Translations under genes and position numbers: made by a program
The notes under the pieces: generated by a model
Databases searched by the model: none
What the model was told of the DNA's origin: nothing
What the model saw: the letters and a program-made list of their open reading frames with translations, nothing else
From: Candidatus Sulfopaludibacter sp.
GTDB lineage: Bacteria > Acidobacteriota > Terriglobia > Bryobacterales > Bryobacteraceae
Reading direction: 5' to 3'
Assembly (NCBI GenBank): GCA_031292755.1
Contig: JARLGM010000047.1
Location: forward strand, 1 to 38,960
DNA length: 38,960 bases
Part shown: positions 16,279 through 24,183 of the stretch, piece after piece
Layout: the number at the start of each line of letters is the position of its first letter
How positions within the stretch are numbered: the first letter of the stretch is position 1

Positions 16279-16686
16279 GTGCATTTGCTCATCAATCCCG
16301 CGGACGAGCTACCGATCTACCGCCAGATCATGCGGCAGATCACTGAAGCAATCGCCGGCGGCAAGCTCAAAAGCGGCGACAAGCTGCTGTCGCACCGGGA
16401 GTTAAGCGAGCAGCTCGTCATCGCGCCGTTGACCGTGAAGAAGGCCTACGACGAACTGGAGTTACTCGGCTTCATCGAAACCGCCCGTGGCCGCGGGACC
16501 TTCGTAGCGGCGAAACTCCCCGTGCCTGACCCGGATGCGGATCTGGAACGGGTGCGGCAGACCGCCCGCCGGCTGCTTGCCCAGGCTTATCTGGCCGGCA
16601 TGAATTTCGAACAGGTGCGGGAAATCCTGGCAGACGCGCACGAGCACCTCATCGGGACCCACAAATCGGAAAAGGAGAAAGCATGA
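16279..16686 (+). CDS. GntR-family repressor, YtrA-like subfamily
   Basis: The 135-residue protein has an N-terminal winged helix: PIYRQIMRQITEAIAGGKLKSGDKLLSHRELSEQ is followed by VTVKKAYDELE-like text (here LTVKKAYDELELLGFIE) and RGRGTFVA. A short C-terminal helical tail of about 55 residues follows. The lack of a large effector domain is typical of the YtrA subfamily, which usually represses an adjacent ABC transporter operon. The start is GTG. Its stop overlaps the ABC ATPase ATG by 4 bp. The palindrome on its own promoter suggests autorepression. The inducer is unknown; cell-envelope stress is the usual cue in Gram-positive relatives. Confidence 0.88.
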   Translation: MHLLINPADELPIYRQIMRQITEAIAGGKLKSGDKLLSHRELSEQLVIAPLTVKKAYDELELLGFIETARGRGTFVAAKLPVPDPDADLERVRQTARRLLAQAYLAGMNFEQVREILADAHEHLIGTHKSEKEKA

Positions 16687-17579
16687 CTCCCATCCTGGAG
16701 TTTGAGAACATCGCCCGGTCTTATACCAGCGGCGTGCCGGTGTTGGACGGAGTCAGTTTCGCGCTGGCGCCCGGCGAGGTGGTCGGCCTGCTGGGCCGCA
16801 ACGGCGCAGGCAAAACCACGCTCATCCGCATCGCCATGGGCATGCTGTACCCCCACGCCGGAGCCGTCCGCGTTTTCGGACAATCGCCCATCGAGAATGC
16901 GGTGGCTGTGAAAAAGCGCGTGGGGTATGTGGCCGAGGACCAGGTGCTGCCGCCGGGCTCTTCCATCGCGGAACTGACCGCACTGCATCGCTACCTGTTT
17001 CCCCGCTGGGACCACGGGCTGGAGGCGGAACTGCTGGAGCGTTTCGCACTCAAGCCGGAGGCGCGCATCAAGTCATTGAGCAGGGGCCAGGCGCGGCAGG
17101 TGGCGCTGCTGTGCGCGGTCTGCCACCGGCCGGAACTTCTGATCCTGGACGAACCGGCGGGCGGCCTGGACCCGGCGGCGCGCCGTGAATTTCTGGAGAC
17201 TTCCATTCAACTGCTGAACCGTGAGGGCTCCTCCATTTTGTTTTCGTCGCACCACATGGGCGACGTGGAGCGAATCGGTGGGCGGGTGGTTCTGCTGGAT
17301 GGTGGCAAGGTCCGGCTGGACCGCGACCTGGACCGTTTGCGCGAAGATCTCTGCGTGGCCATGCTGCCGCGCGGGTCCGCGCCCGATTCCGGGACGCTGG
17401 AACGTATCCCCGGGTGCCTGCACGCACGCCCCGTCTTCGACGATTGGCACGCGGTGTTCGAAGGCGCGCCCGAGGCGGTGGAACGGCGCCTGAACGATTC
17501 GCTGGGCGTGAACGGGACGCGCTGCGTGCGTGTTCCCCTGGAAGAGTTATTCATCGAAATGGTCGGGAGCGACCGGTAA
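16683..17579 (+). CDS. ABC transporter ATP-binding protein
   Basis: The 298-residue ATPase has Walker A GRNGAGKT (38-45), a Q-loop at AEDQ (about 85-87), the signature LSRGQ (132-136), Walker B LLILDEP (152-158) and an H-loop in SSHHMGD. The signature has R where G is common. The C-terminal 90 residues form an extra domain as in YtrB/CcmA-like exporters. It overlaps the gntR-type gene by 4 bp and lies 9 bp before the permease gene, so the three form one operon. It should power export or release of an unknown substrate at the inner membrane. Confidence 0.92.
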   Translation: MTPILEFENIARSYTSGVPVLDGVSFALAPGEVVGLLGRNGAGKTTLIRIAMGMLYPHAGAVRVFGQSPIENAVAVKKRVGYVAEDQVLPPGSSIAELTALHRYLFPRWDHGLEAELLERFALKPEARIKSLSRGQARQVALLCAVCHRPELLILDEPAGGLDPAARREFLETSIQLLNREGSSILFSSHHMGDVERIGGRVVLLDGGKVRLDRDLDRLREDLCVAMLPRGSAPDSGTLERIPGCLHARPVFDDWHAVFEGAPEAVERRLNDSLGVNGTRCVRVPLEELFIEMVGSDR

Positions 17580-17588
17580 GGAGCGCGT

Positions 17589-19181
17589 ATGATTCTGCAA
17601 CTGATGAAGCGCGATCCGGCCTGGAAGTTCACACCCTGGCTCACTGCCGCGGCGGTGATCGCGGCTCTCCTCTATTCCCGGTATGGAAGCTTGATTCTCG
17701 GCGCGACGGGTGGCTTCATCGTCGCTATATTCATGCGCGCACAACCGCATCAGCGGGTCACTTTTTTCGAAGCGGCCCTACCGGTAGCGGGACGCGATTT
17801 GTTTCTGGCGCGATTTCTCTCCCTGATGGCCCTGATCTGGCTGCCGGCCACTGCGATGGCGGCAACGCTCCTCCTGACAGGGAATGGCGCTTTCCCGGCC
17901 TCCGTTATCGCCGGCTTCGCGGCCGTCGTGCTGACGATGGGCATGATCATCATTCTGTCCACGCGGATCGAGGAGTTCGCCGCTCCGGTTTGGGCGACGC
18001 TGGCATGCCCTGCTGCCGCCTGCGTCGTCCTGGTGCTCACCCTGGAGTTGAAGCATTCAATTCTCATAGTTGCCATTTGCGGGGCGGTAGCCATCATACT
18101 GGGTGTGCTCACTTGGAACCGCATCCCCGAGACGTTCCAGTGCGCTCCCATCGCCGTCTCGGCGCCGCGGAAAAATACCGGAAGCGCGGCACCGTCGCTT
18201 CCTTGGTGGCCTATCATCCGGTCGTTGCTTGCCTGGCAGTCGGCCATCATTATTCCAATCAGTCTCTGGTGGGTGGCCTCCGGCATATGGCTTTTCGCGC
18301 CGATGTACATGATGATGGCATACGCCCAGTCCCTTGTGACCACCCGCTGGACCCTGGCGCTGCCCATCTCACGTCGATTCATGCTGGCGATCGCGCTCGT
18401 CCCGATGTTGTTACTGCTGGCCGGCAGTGCTGAAGTTGGCATGTTGACTGGATACGCGCGACAGGGCCGGGATCTGGTCCGCCTGGGCGACCCCAGCCAC
18501 TTCCGCCCCACGGGAACCCCGGATGTGATGGTAAATCCCGCCTTTTGGCGGATCGCGCCGGGTGGGCGCATGCCGGTCATCCAAGCGCCGTGGGGGGAAG
18601 AATTTCATCCGGAGCCGGTGCGTATCCTGAGCCTGACTTTCTACAATCCGTACGCCACCGCGGAAGGGAACAGCCGGCGCTTCGGAGAATGGCAATTCGC
18701 CCGCGCCACCTCCGATATTTACGGCCAGCCGATGACGCCGCGGGAACTGGCGCACGCCAAACGCGCCGATCTGAAGCCCATCACCCTGCGGCCGCGCATG
18801 CAGATTCTCAGCATCGGCGTCATCCTGGCGTTCGCGCTGATTTGGGCTTGGCTGATCGAGTTGCTTTCGTGGCACCGGTTGAACAGGCTTTCCGCAACGG
18901 TACGCAAGACACTGATCTATTCGGTCGCGCTGATCCTGGGCGTCACCGTTCTGGGAGACTTGTGGGTTAGCAAGGTGCCTGGGCCCGTCAGCCAGGCGGC
19001 GCTCGAGGCCGGGCTGCTCTTCGTGTCCCGTCATCTGCCGCCGAGCCTGGCAGTTGTGGCATTGGTTACGCTGGTTCCGTTGGTGGTGCTGTGGTGCCTC
19101 ATCGACCGCCAGGACGCAGCCTCGGAAATCTCCAGCCCCGTCCAACAGGCCCCAAGCCTCTTCGACCGTTACAGAGCTTAA
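17589..19181 (+). CDS. ABC transporter membrane protein (ABC-2-like permease), 530 residues
   Basis: No family-specific motif is recognised, but position and hydropathy support a permease for the ATPase encoded just upstream. Six hydrophobic segments lie in the first 190 residues, two or three around 215-285, then a hydrophilic stretch of about 115 residues (287-403), then three more segments to about 515. The hydrophilic stretch contains motifs such as VMVNPAFWRIAPGG and FYNPYATAEGNSRRFGEWQF. It is probably an extracytoplasmic domain that could sense or bind substrate. GGAGCG precedes the ATG. The substrate is unknown. Confidence 0.75.
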   Translation: MILQLMKRDPAWKFTPWLTAAAVIAALLYSRYGSLILGATGGFIVAIFMRAQPHQRVTFFEAALPVAGRDLFLARFLSLMALIWLPATAMAATLLLTGNGAFPASVIAGFAAVVLTMGMIIILSTRIEEFAAPVWATLACPAAACVVLVLTLELKHSILIVAICGAVAIILGVLTWNRIPETFQCAPIAVSAPRKNTGSAAPSLPWWPIIRSLLAWQSAIIIPISLWWVASGIWLFAPMYMMMAYAQSLVTTRWTLALPISRRFMLAIALVPMLLLLAGSAEVGMLTGYARQGRDLVRLGDPSHFRPTGTPDVMVNPAFWRIAPGGRMPVIQAPWGEEFHPEPVRILSLTFYNPYATAEGNSRRFGEWQFARATSDIYGQPMTPRELAHAKRADLKPITLRPRMQILSIGVILAFALIWAWLIELLSWHRLNRLSATVRKTLIYSVALILGVTVLGDLWVSKVPGPVSQAALEAGLLFVSRHLPPSLAVVALVTLVPLVVLWCLIDRQDAASEISSPVQQAPSLFDRYRA

Positions 19182-19187
19182 TAGCGA

Positions 19188-19193
19188 TATACT
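19188..19193 (+). promoter_or_regulatory. Candidate -10 box of the 2-oxoacid dehydrogenase genes
   Basis: TATACT lies in the 44-bp gap after the permease gene, 32 nt before the ATG at 19226. GAGGA (19214-19218) serves as the ribosome site. No good -35 is seen. The E1 genes may therefore be transcribed separately from the ABC operon. Confidence 0.35.
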
Positions 19194-19225
19194 ACGGGTG
19201 CACCCAGAACGATGAGGATTCCCCG

Positions 19226-20248
19226 ATGAGCGCCACCCAGGCCACCCGTCCGGAGAGAAAGAAGAAGGTTGCGAAGGCCGCCGCAGAGCAGGCTGAATTG
19301 GCGCATAAGTGTTTGTACTACATGTCGTTGATGCGCGAAGTGGAAGACCGCATCGAGCGCAAATTGTACCGTCAGGGCAAGATCGTTGGCGGCGTGTACG
19401 TGGGCCGCGGGCAGGAGGCAATTCCGGTCGGCACGGCCCTGCTTGCCGAACCGGACGACGTCCTGTTTCCCTCTCACCGTGATATGGCCGTGTTTTTCAT
19501 TCGGGGCGTACCCCTCGGCCGCATCCTTGCCCAATACATGGGCCGCGTAGACGGACTGACCCGCGGACGCGACGGCAACATGCACATGGGCGACATGAGC
19601 CGGAACATCGTATCCATCATCAGTGCGCTGGCCGCCACCGTCCCGGTCGCGGCGGGCGCCGCCATGGCCTTGCGCTATCAGGGCAAGAACGGAGTCGCCT
19701 TCAGCTATTTCGGCGACGGCGCCACCAGCCGGGGTGACTGGCACGAGGGCGTCAATCTGGCCACCGTCCAAAAGTTGCCCGTCCTGTTCATCTGCAATAA
19801 CAACCAGTACGCCTACTCCACGCCGCTGAGCGCGCAAATGGCCTGTGCCAATGTGGCCGATCGCGGACCCGCCTACAACATGCCGGCCGAAATCGTGGAC
19901 GGCAACGACGTGCTGGCGGTGCACGAAGCGACGAAGCGTGCCGTCGCCCATGTCCGTTCCGGCAAAGGCCCGTACCTGCTGGAATGCAAGACCTTCCGCA
20001 TGACCGGACACTCGGCTCATGACGCCGCGCACTACGTGCCGCAGGGCCTGTTCGACGAGTGGGGGAAACTCGACCCCATCACCCAGCTCGAAGCCAAAAT
20101 GGTAAAGAATGGCTGGGCGGACCAGGAAGAACTGGACCGGGTCCACTCGCGCGTGCGGTCGGAGGTGGACGAGGCCGTTGCCTGGGCGGAGCAGAGCCCC
20201 TACCCCGATCCGTCAACACTCCTCGACGGCGTCTACGAGAACCAGTAA
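19226..20248 (+). CDS. 2-oxoacid dehydrogenase E1 component, alpha subunit (thiamine-diphosphate dependent)
   Basis: Translation most likely starts at ATG 19226 (GAGGA 7 nt upstream), giving 340 residues; the frame is open further upstream but would overlap the permease gene. The thiamine-diphosphate motif runs from GDGATSRGDWHEG to FICNNNQYAYSTP. GGVYVGRGQEAIPVG and HRDMAVFFIRGV are typical E1-alpha segments, and FRMTGHSAHD is the usual phosphorylation-loop region. With E1 beta it decarboxylates a 2-oxoacid (pyruvate, branched-chain or acetoin type) and passes the acyl group to E2 lipoate. The stop is 2 nt before the beta-subunit ATG. Substrate class is uncertain. Confidence 0.9.
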   Translation: MSATQATRPERKKKVAKAAAEQAELAHKCLYYMSLMREVEDRIERKLYRQGKIVGGVYVGRGQEAIPVGTALLAEPDDVLFPSHRDMAVFFIRGVPLGRILAQYMGRVDGLTRGRDGNMHMGDMSRNIVSIISALAATVPVAAGAAMALRYQGKNGVAFSYFGDGATSRGDWHEGVNLATVQKLPVLFICNNNQYAYSTPLSAQMACANVADRGPAYNMPAEIVDGNDVLAVHEATKRAVAHVRSGKGPYLLECKTFRMTGHSAHDAAHYVPQGLFDEWGKLDPITQLEAKMVKNGWADQEELDRVHSRVRSEVDEAVAWAEQSPYPDPSTLLDGVYENQ

Positions 20249-20250
20249 AC

Positions 20251-21222
20251 ATGTCCACCACGTATTTGGAAGCCATCCGGGAAGGCCTCTGGGAGGAGAT
20301 GGAGCGCGATCCGAACGTATTCCTCCTCGGTGAAGATATCGGCATTTACGGCGGAGCCTTTAAGGTCACGGCGGGATTTTTTGAGCACTTCGGGCAAAAG
20401 CGCGTGGTGGATACGCCTATTTCCGAAGCGGCCATCGCCGGGGCGGCGATCGGCGCCGGACTGATGGGTCTCCGCCCGGTGGCTGAGATGCAATTCGCGG
20501 ATTTCATTTCCTGTGGCTTCGACCAGATCGTCAACTTCGCCGCCAAATGCCGCTATCGCTGGAACGCCGCGGTGCCAATAGTGATCCGGGCGCCATCCGG
20601 CGGCGGCATTCACGGCGGGCCGTTCCACTCGCAGAATCCCGAGATGTGGTTTGTCAAGACGCCGGGCCTGAAAGTGGTCGCCCCGGCGACCGCATACGAT
20701 GCCAAAGGGCTGATCAAGTCCGCCATCCGCGATAACGACCCGGTGATCTTTCTGGAGCACAAGGCCCTCTACCGCCGCATCAAAGAGGACCTGCCGGCTG
20801 GAGATTACACCGTGCCCATCGGCAAGGCCAAGGTCGTGCGCGAGGGGAGGGACCTCACCATCGTCACTTATGGCGCCATGGCTTGGGTGGCCCTGGAAGC
20901 GGCTGACACACTGGCCGGGGAGGGTGTTTCGGCGGAGGTGGTGGACCTCCGCACGCTGCTGCCTCTCGATCGCGAAACGGTCTGCGAGAGCGTGAAAAAG
21001 ACTTCCAAGGTCCTACTGCTCCACGAAGACACCCGTACGGCGGGAATCGCCGGGGAACTCGCCATCAGCATCACCGAGAGCGTCTTCGAATACCTCGACG
21101 GTCCCATCGTCAGGGTGACCGCGCCCGATACTCCGGTCCCCTACAGCCCGCCTCTGGAGACGGCGTTCCTGCCCAATGCCGACAAGGTAATCGAGAAGGC
21201 GCGCTGGCTCTTTCGCTACTGA
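20251..21222 (+). CDS. 2-oxoacid dehydrogenase E1 component, beta subunit
   Basis: From ATG 20251 the protein has 323 residues: MSTTYLEAIREGLWEEMERDPNVFLLGEDIG is abbreviated here to its key motifs YLEAIREG and LLGEDIGIYGG. PISEAAIAGAAIG and the loop GGIHGGPFHSQNPE follow. The HSQNPE loop is closer to branched-chain E1-beta than to classical pyruvate E1-beta, in my reading. The C-terminal domain ends PYSPPLETAFLPN, with the Pro-rich segment normal for the family. It forms the alpha2beta2 E1 with its neighbour. No E2 or E3 gene is present within the window, so the complex must be completed from elsewhere. Confidence 0.92.
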   Translation: MSTTYLEAIREGLWEEMERDPNVFLLGEDIGIYGGAFKVTAGFFEHFGQKRVVDTPISEAAIAGAAIGAGLMGLRPVAEMQFADFISCGFDQIVNFAAKCRYRWNAAVPIVIRAPSGGGIHGGPFHSQNPEMWFVKTPGLKVVAPATAYDAKGLIKSAIRDNDPVIFLEHKALYRRIKEDLPAGDYTVPIGKAKVVREGRDLTIVTYGAMAWVALEAADTLAGEGVSAEVVDLRTLLPLDRETVCESVKKTSKVLLLHEDTRTAGIAGELAISITESVFEYLDGPIVRVTAPDTPVPYSPPLETAFLPNADKVIEKARWLFRY

Positions 21223-21226
21223 CAAC

Positions 21227-21253
21227 TTCTTGTCACCCGGCAAGAACCTGCCG
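21227..21253 (+). terminator. Two overlapping hairpins after the E1 beta gene
   Basis: TTCTTG (21227-21232) pairs with CAAGAA (21241-21246), and CGGCA (21238-21242) pairs with TGCCG (21249-21253). The two stems share bases, so only one can form at a time. No U-run follows. They lie in the 100-bp gap between E1 beta and flgB and could be a weak terminator or an alternative-structure switch. Confidence 0.3.
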
Positions 21254-21322
21254 CAACTCTTTCCGATCTGCCCTTGATTCCAAACCTCTTTCTCATGGTC
21301 CCCATCGTGCAAAAGCACCGGC

Positions 21323-21661
21323 GTGATGCTCGACGCCATCGCCGGACAGTTGGAACGTTACATGGACCTGCTGGGAGCACGGCAGAAACTGGTGGCTTCC
21401 AATATAGCCAATGCCGATACTCCCGGCTACCAAACCCGGGATATCGATTTCCAGGCAGAATTCCGCAATGCCACCGGCGGCGCGCCGCTCGTGCAGGAAG
21501 TGGAAGGCCTCACCACCAAGAACGACGGCAACAATGTAAGCCTGGACCGCGAAGCGCGCCTGCTGGCCGAAAACGCCCTGCGCTTCAGCCTCGCCTCGTC
21601 ATTGCTGCGTTCGCAGCTTCAACTGGTGCGATCGGCCATTAAGGAGGGCCAAAGCTCATGA
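21323..21661 (+). CDS. flgB: Flagellar basal-body rod protein FlgB
   Basis: The 112-residue protein matches FlgB in length and pattern: ALxxRQKLVASNIANADTPGYQTRDIDFQ near the N-terminus and a C-terminal helix RFSLASSLLRSQLQLVRSAIKEG. FlgB is the proximal rod subunit of the flagellar basal body, exported by the flagellar type III system. The start is GTG 21323 or ATG 21326. It opens the flagellar block and overlaps flgC by 4 bp. No strong ribosome site precedes it. Confidence 0.93.
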   Translation: MMLDAIAGQLERYMDLLGARQKLVASNIANADTPGYQTRDIDFQAEFRNATGGAPLVQEVEGLTTKNDGNNVSLDREARLLAENALRFSLASSLLRSQLQLVRSAIKEGQSS

Positions 21662-22089
21662 GTTTGTTTTCGGTGCTTTCGATCGGCTCGTCCGGAATGC
21701 AGGCGCAGCGCACGCGCGCGGAGATGCTGGTGGAAAATCTGGCGAATGCCGAAACTACCCGCACCCCGGAAGGCGGCCCATACCGGCGTAAGGACGTGGT
21801 TTTTGAAACTAGCGACATATCCTCGCCCTTCTCCAGTGTTTTCAATACCCAGGTTCAGGGAACAGGGGTAGCGGTCTCGGAAGTGGTGACCGATGCCGCC
21901 GATCCGGAAAAGCGCTACATGCCCGGCCACCCGGACGCCGACCCGGATGGATATGTAGCATTTCCCAACGTGAAACCCGCGGAGGACATGGTGGATTTGA
22001 TGGGCGCGGCACGGGGCTACGAAGCCAATGTAGCGGCCATCGGAGCCGTCAAAGACATGATCCAGCGCTCGATCGACCTGCTGCACTGA
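21658..22089 (+). CDS. flgC: Flagellar basal-body rod protein FlgC
   Basis: The 143-residue protein has the FlgC N-terminus (SIGSSGMQAQRTRAEMLVENLANAETTRTPEGGPYRRK) shown here by its parts MQAQRTRAEML and NLANAETTRT. The C-terminus VDLMGAARGYEANVAAIGAVKDM is also typical. It forms the rod with FlgB, FlgF and FlgG. AAGGAGGG (21641-21648) is a strong ribosome site within the end of flgB. The gap to fliE is 9 bp. Confidence 0.95.
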   Translation: MSLFSVLSIGSSGMQAQRTRAEMLVENLANAETTRTPEGGPYRRKDVVFETSDISSPFSSVFNTQVQGTGVAVSEVVTDAADPEKRYMPGHPDADPDGYVAFPNVKPAEDMVDLMGAARGYEANVAAIGAVKDMIQRSIDLLH

Positions 22090-22098
22090 AGGTGAACT

Positions 22099-22395
22099 AT
22101 GTCAGCACCCATCCTGCCGATATCGCCCGCTTCGATCGTCAGCGCGATCCAGCCGGCCGGTGCAGCCGCCGGCTCCGGAGCTTTCCAGAACGTCTTCGCC
22201 AGTGCCGTCCAGCAAGTGGACTCGCTGGGCAAGGCGGCCTCGTCTTCAGTAGAGCGTTTCCTGGCTGGCGATGGAGAGGAGCTGCACACCGCGGTGATGG
22301 CCACGAATCGCGCCGAACTGGCATTCGACCTGTTTATGCAGACCCGCAATAAGGTGGTCAGCGCCTACCAGGAAGTAATGAAGATGCAAATCTGA
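22099..22395 (+). CDS. fliE: Flagellar hook-basal body protein FliE
   Basis: The 98-residue protein ends NRAELAFDLFMQTRNKVVSAYQEVMKMQI, whose elements AELAFDLFMQ and RNKVVSAYQEVMKMQ identify FliE. FliE links the MS ring to the rod and is an early export substrate. GAAGGTGA precedes the ATG. It follows flgC by 9 bp and precedes fliF by a 64-bp gap that contains a promoter-like element. Confidence 0.93.
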   Translation: MSAPILPISPASIVSAIQPAGAAAGSGAFQNVFASAVQQVDSLGKAASSSVERFLAGDGEELHTAVMATNRAELAFDLFMQTRNKVVSAYQEVMKMQI

Positions 22396-22398
22396 GGC

Positions 22399-22426
22399 TC
22401 AGGTTTCCGGCGCAAACCGCCGATAG
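22399..22426 (+). promoter_or_regulatory. Candidate FliA (sigma-28) promoter before fliF
   Basis: TCAGGTTT (22399-22406), 12 nt, then GCCGATAG (22419-22426). This differs from the TAAAGTTT-N11-GCCGATAA consensus at two -35 positions, one -10 position and one spacer base. The ATG of fliF is 33 nt downstream. A caution: GGTTT and AAACC inside the element also form a small inverted repeat, and TAGAAT could be a sigma-70 -10. Confidence 0.45.
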
Positions 22427-22459
22427 AATCTACAGGCGAAAGTCCCGGATGCAAACGCC

Positions 22460-24160
22460 ATGAAAAAGGCTCTGGCCAACCTCTCGATCGCGCAGCGAAT
22501 CACCATCGCCTTGGTGGGTCTGATGGTCATGGGGGGGATCTACTACCTGGTGCATTGGCAGAAGGAAGCCGATTTCAAGCCGCTCTTCACCGGCCTGGCA
22601 CCCGAGGACGCCGCCGGCATCGTCCAGAAGCTCAAGGAAGGCGGGGTGGAGTACCGTCTGCCGGAGGCCGGGGGCGCCGTGCTGGTGCCGTCGGGTCGCC
22701 TGGCCGAAGTGCGCCTCAGCATGGCTGCGGCCGGACTGCCCAAGACGGGCCGTATCGGGTTTGAACTGTTCGACAAGACCAATCTGGGCGCCACCGAATT
22801 CACCGAACACGTGAACTACCGCCGCGCGCTGGAAGGCGAACTGGAGCGGTCGATCATGTCTCTGGCGGAGGTGGAACAGGCCCGGGTTCATCTGACGTTT
22901 CCGAAAGACTCCGTGTTCCTGGACGCGCAGCAACCGGCCAAGGCCAGCGTCCTGGTGAGAACCAAACCGGGCTCGCGGCTGGCGCCGCAGAACGTTCTGG
23001 CAATTAATCACCTGGTCGCCAGCGCGGTGGAAGGCCTTTCGCCAGACGCCGTCTCGGTACTGGACATGAACGGCAACCTGCTGGGCAGGCCGCGGCCCGC
23101 GGGCGGCCTGGACGGACCCGAGCCCTCGGAAGCCGCCCTGGACTACCGTCACAAAGTGGAGCAGGACCTGCTGGCCAAGGTAAACGCCACGCTCGAGCCC
23201 CTGCTCGGAGCCGAGAAGTTTCGCACCGGAGTCTCGGTGGAGTGCGACTTTTCCGGCAGCGACCAGAGCGAAGAGATCTTCGACCCCGCGCGTTCGGTGA
23301 TGAGCACCTCCGAGCGCACCGAGGACACCTCCGGCAGCGCGGGCGCCGCCGGTGTGCCGGGGACGCCTTCCGCATTACCGCGGCCCACATCGCGCCCGGC
23401 GGGCAGCAACAATCGCACCTCCCGTGTCACCGAGAACATTACCTATCAGACCAGCCGTACGGTCAAAAAGACGCGCGTGCCCGCGGGAGGGGTGCGCAAG
23501 ATGTCTCTTTCGGTGCTAGTGGACCAGGAAGTCCAGTGGCAACCCGACAAGAACGGGTTCCAGAGAGTTCTGCTGCCGCCCAGCGCCGATAAGTTGAAAG
23601 TGATTCACGACCTGGTCGCCGGCATCACGGGCTTCAATGCGGAGCGGGGGGACCAACTCATTATCGAGACACTGCCGTTCGAAAGCACTCTCCAACTGGA
23701 ACCGCCCCCGGCACCTAAACCGGCAGTGCCAGGCGGCCCCTCCAAATTCGCCGCCCCGCAATTCTGGCCCATCAAGTGGGATCGCAATAAGATTCTCATG
23801 GCCTCCGGCGCAGCCGTATTCCTGCTGCTCCTGGTCTTCGCCTCCTGGCGGATACTGAAACGCAAAAAGAAAGCATCGGTGATCAGTATGCCCACGGCCC
23901 TGCCGGCGGGGGAAGCCGCTTCCGCGGCAAAGTCCGTTGCTCCACACGCCATCCAGCAGGAACTCGAAGCGAAGCTGGCGGAGCGCGATGCGCTTCAACA
24001 GAAGGCGGAAACCGAGGCGCTGAATGCTCTGAAGCTGTCTCCGATCATTACCAAGGCCGCCGAAGTATTGGCGAAACATCTGCGTGAAAAAATCACTAAT
24101 GAACCGGACGTTTCGGCGCAGATTCTGCGTACCTGGATTCGCGAGGAGGAAGAAGGCTGA
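22460..24160 (+). CDS. fliF: Flagellar MS-ring protein FliF
   Basis: The 566-residue protein has an N-terminal membrane segment (about 15-32, ITIALVGLMVMGGIYYLV). The ring-building motifs follow: FKPLFTGLAPEDAAGIV, SVLVRTKPGSRLAPQNV and ITGFNAERGDQ. A second membrane segment lies near 450 (ILMASGAAVFLLLLVFASW), then an acidic C-terminal tail (ILRTWIREEEEG) that binds FliG. FliF forms the MS ring that houses the export gate. Length is normal. A 64-bp gap with a FliA-like promoter separates it from fliE. Confidence 0.95.
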   Translation: MKKALANLSIAQRITIALVGLMVMGGIYYLVHWQKEADFKPLFTGLAPEDAAGIVQKLKEGGVEYRLPEAGGAVLVPSGRLAEVRLSMAAAGLPKTGRIGFELFDKTNLGATEFTEHVNYRRALEGELERSIMSLAEVEQARVHLTFPKDSVFLDAQQPAKASVLVRTKPGSRLAPQNVLAINHLVASAVEGLSPDAVSVLDMNGNLLGRPRPAGGLDGPEPSEAALDYRHKVEQDLLAKVNATLEPLLGAEKFRTGVSVECDFSGSDQSEEIFDPARSVMSTSERTEDTSGSAGAAGVPGTPSALPRPTSRPAGSNNRTSRVTENITYQTSRTVKKTRVPAGGVRKMSLSVLVDQEVQWQPDKNGFQRVLLPPSADKLKVIHDLVAGITGFNAERGDQLIIETLPFESTLQLEPPPAPKPAVPGGPSKFAAPQFWPIKWDRNKILMASGAAVFLLLLVFASWRILKRKKKASVISMPTALPAGEAASAAKSVAPHAIQQELEAKLAERDALQQKAETEALNALKLSPIITKAAEVLAKHLREKITNEPDVSAQILRTWIREEEEG

Positions 24161-24183
24161 GGAGTTAACCCGGGCCGCATCCT

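Noticed and set aside
19091..19225. 45-residue N-terminal extension of E1 alpha
   Set aside because: Overlaps the permease gene, lacks family resemblance, and a good ribosome site marks ATG 19226.
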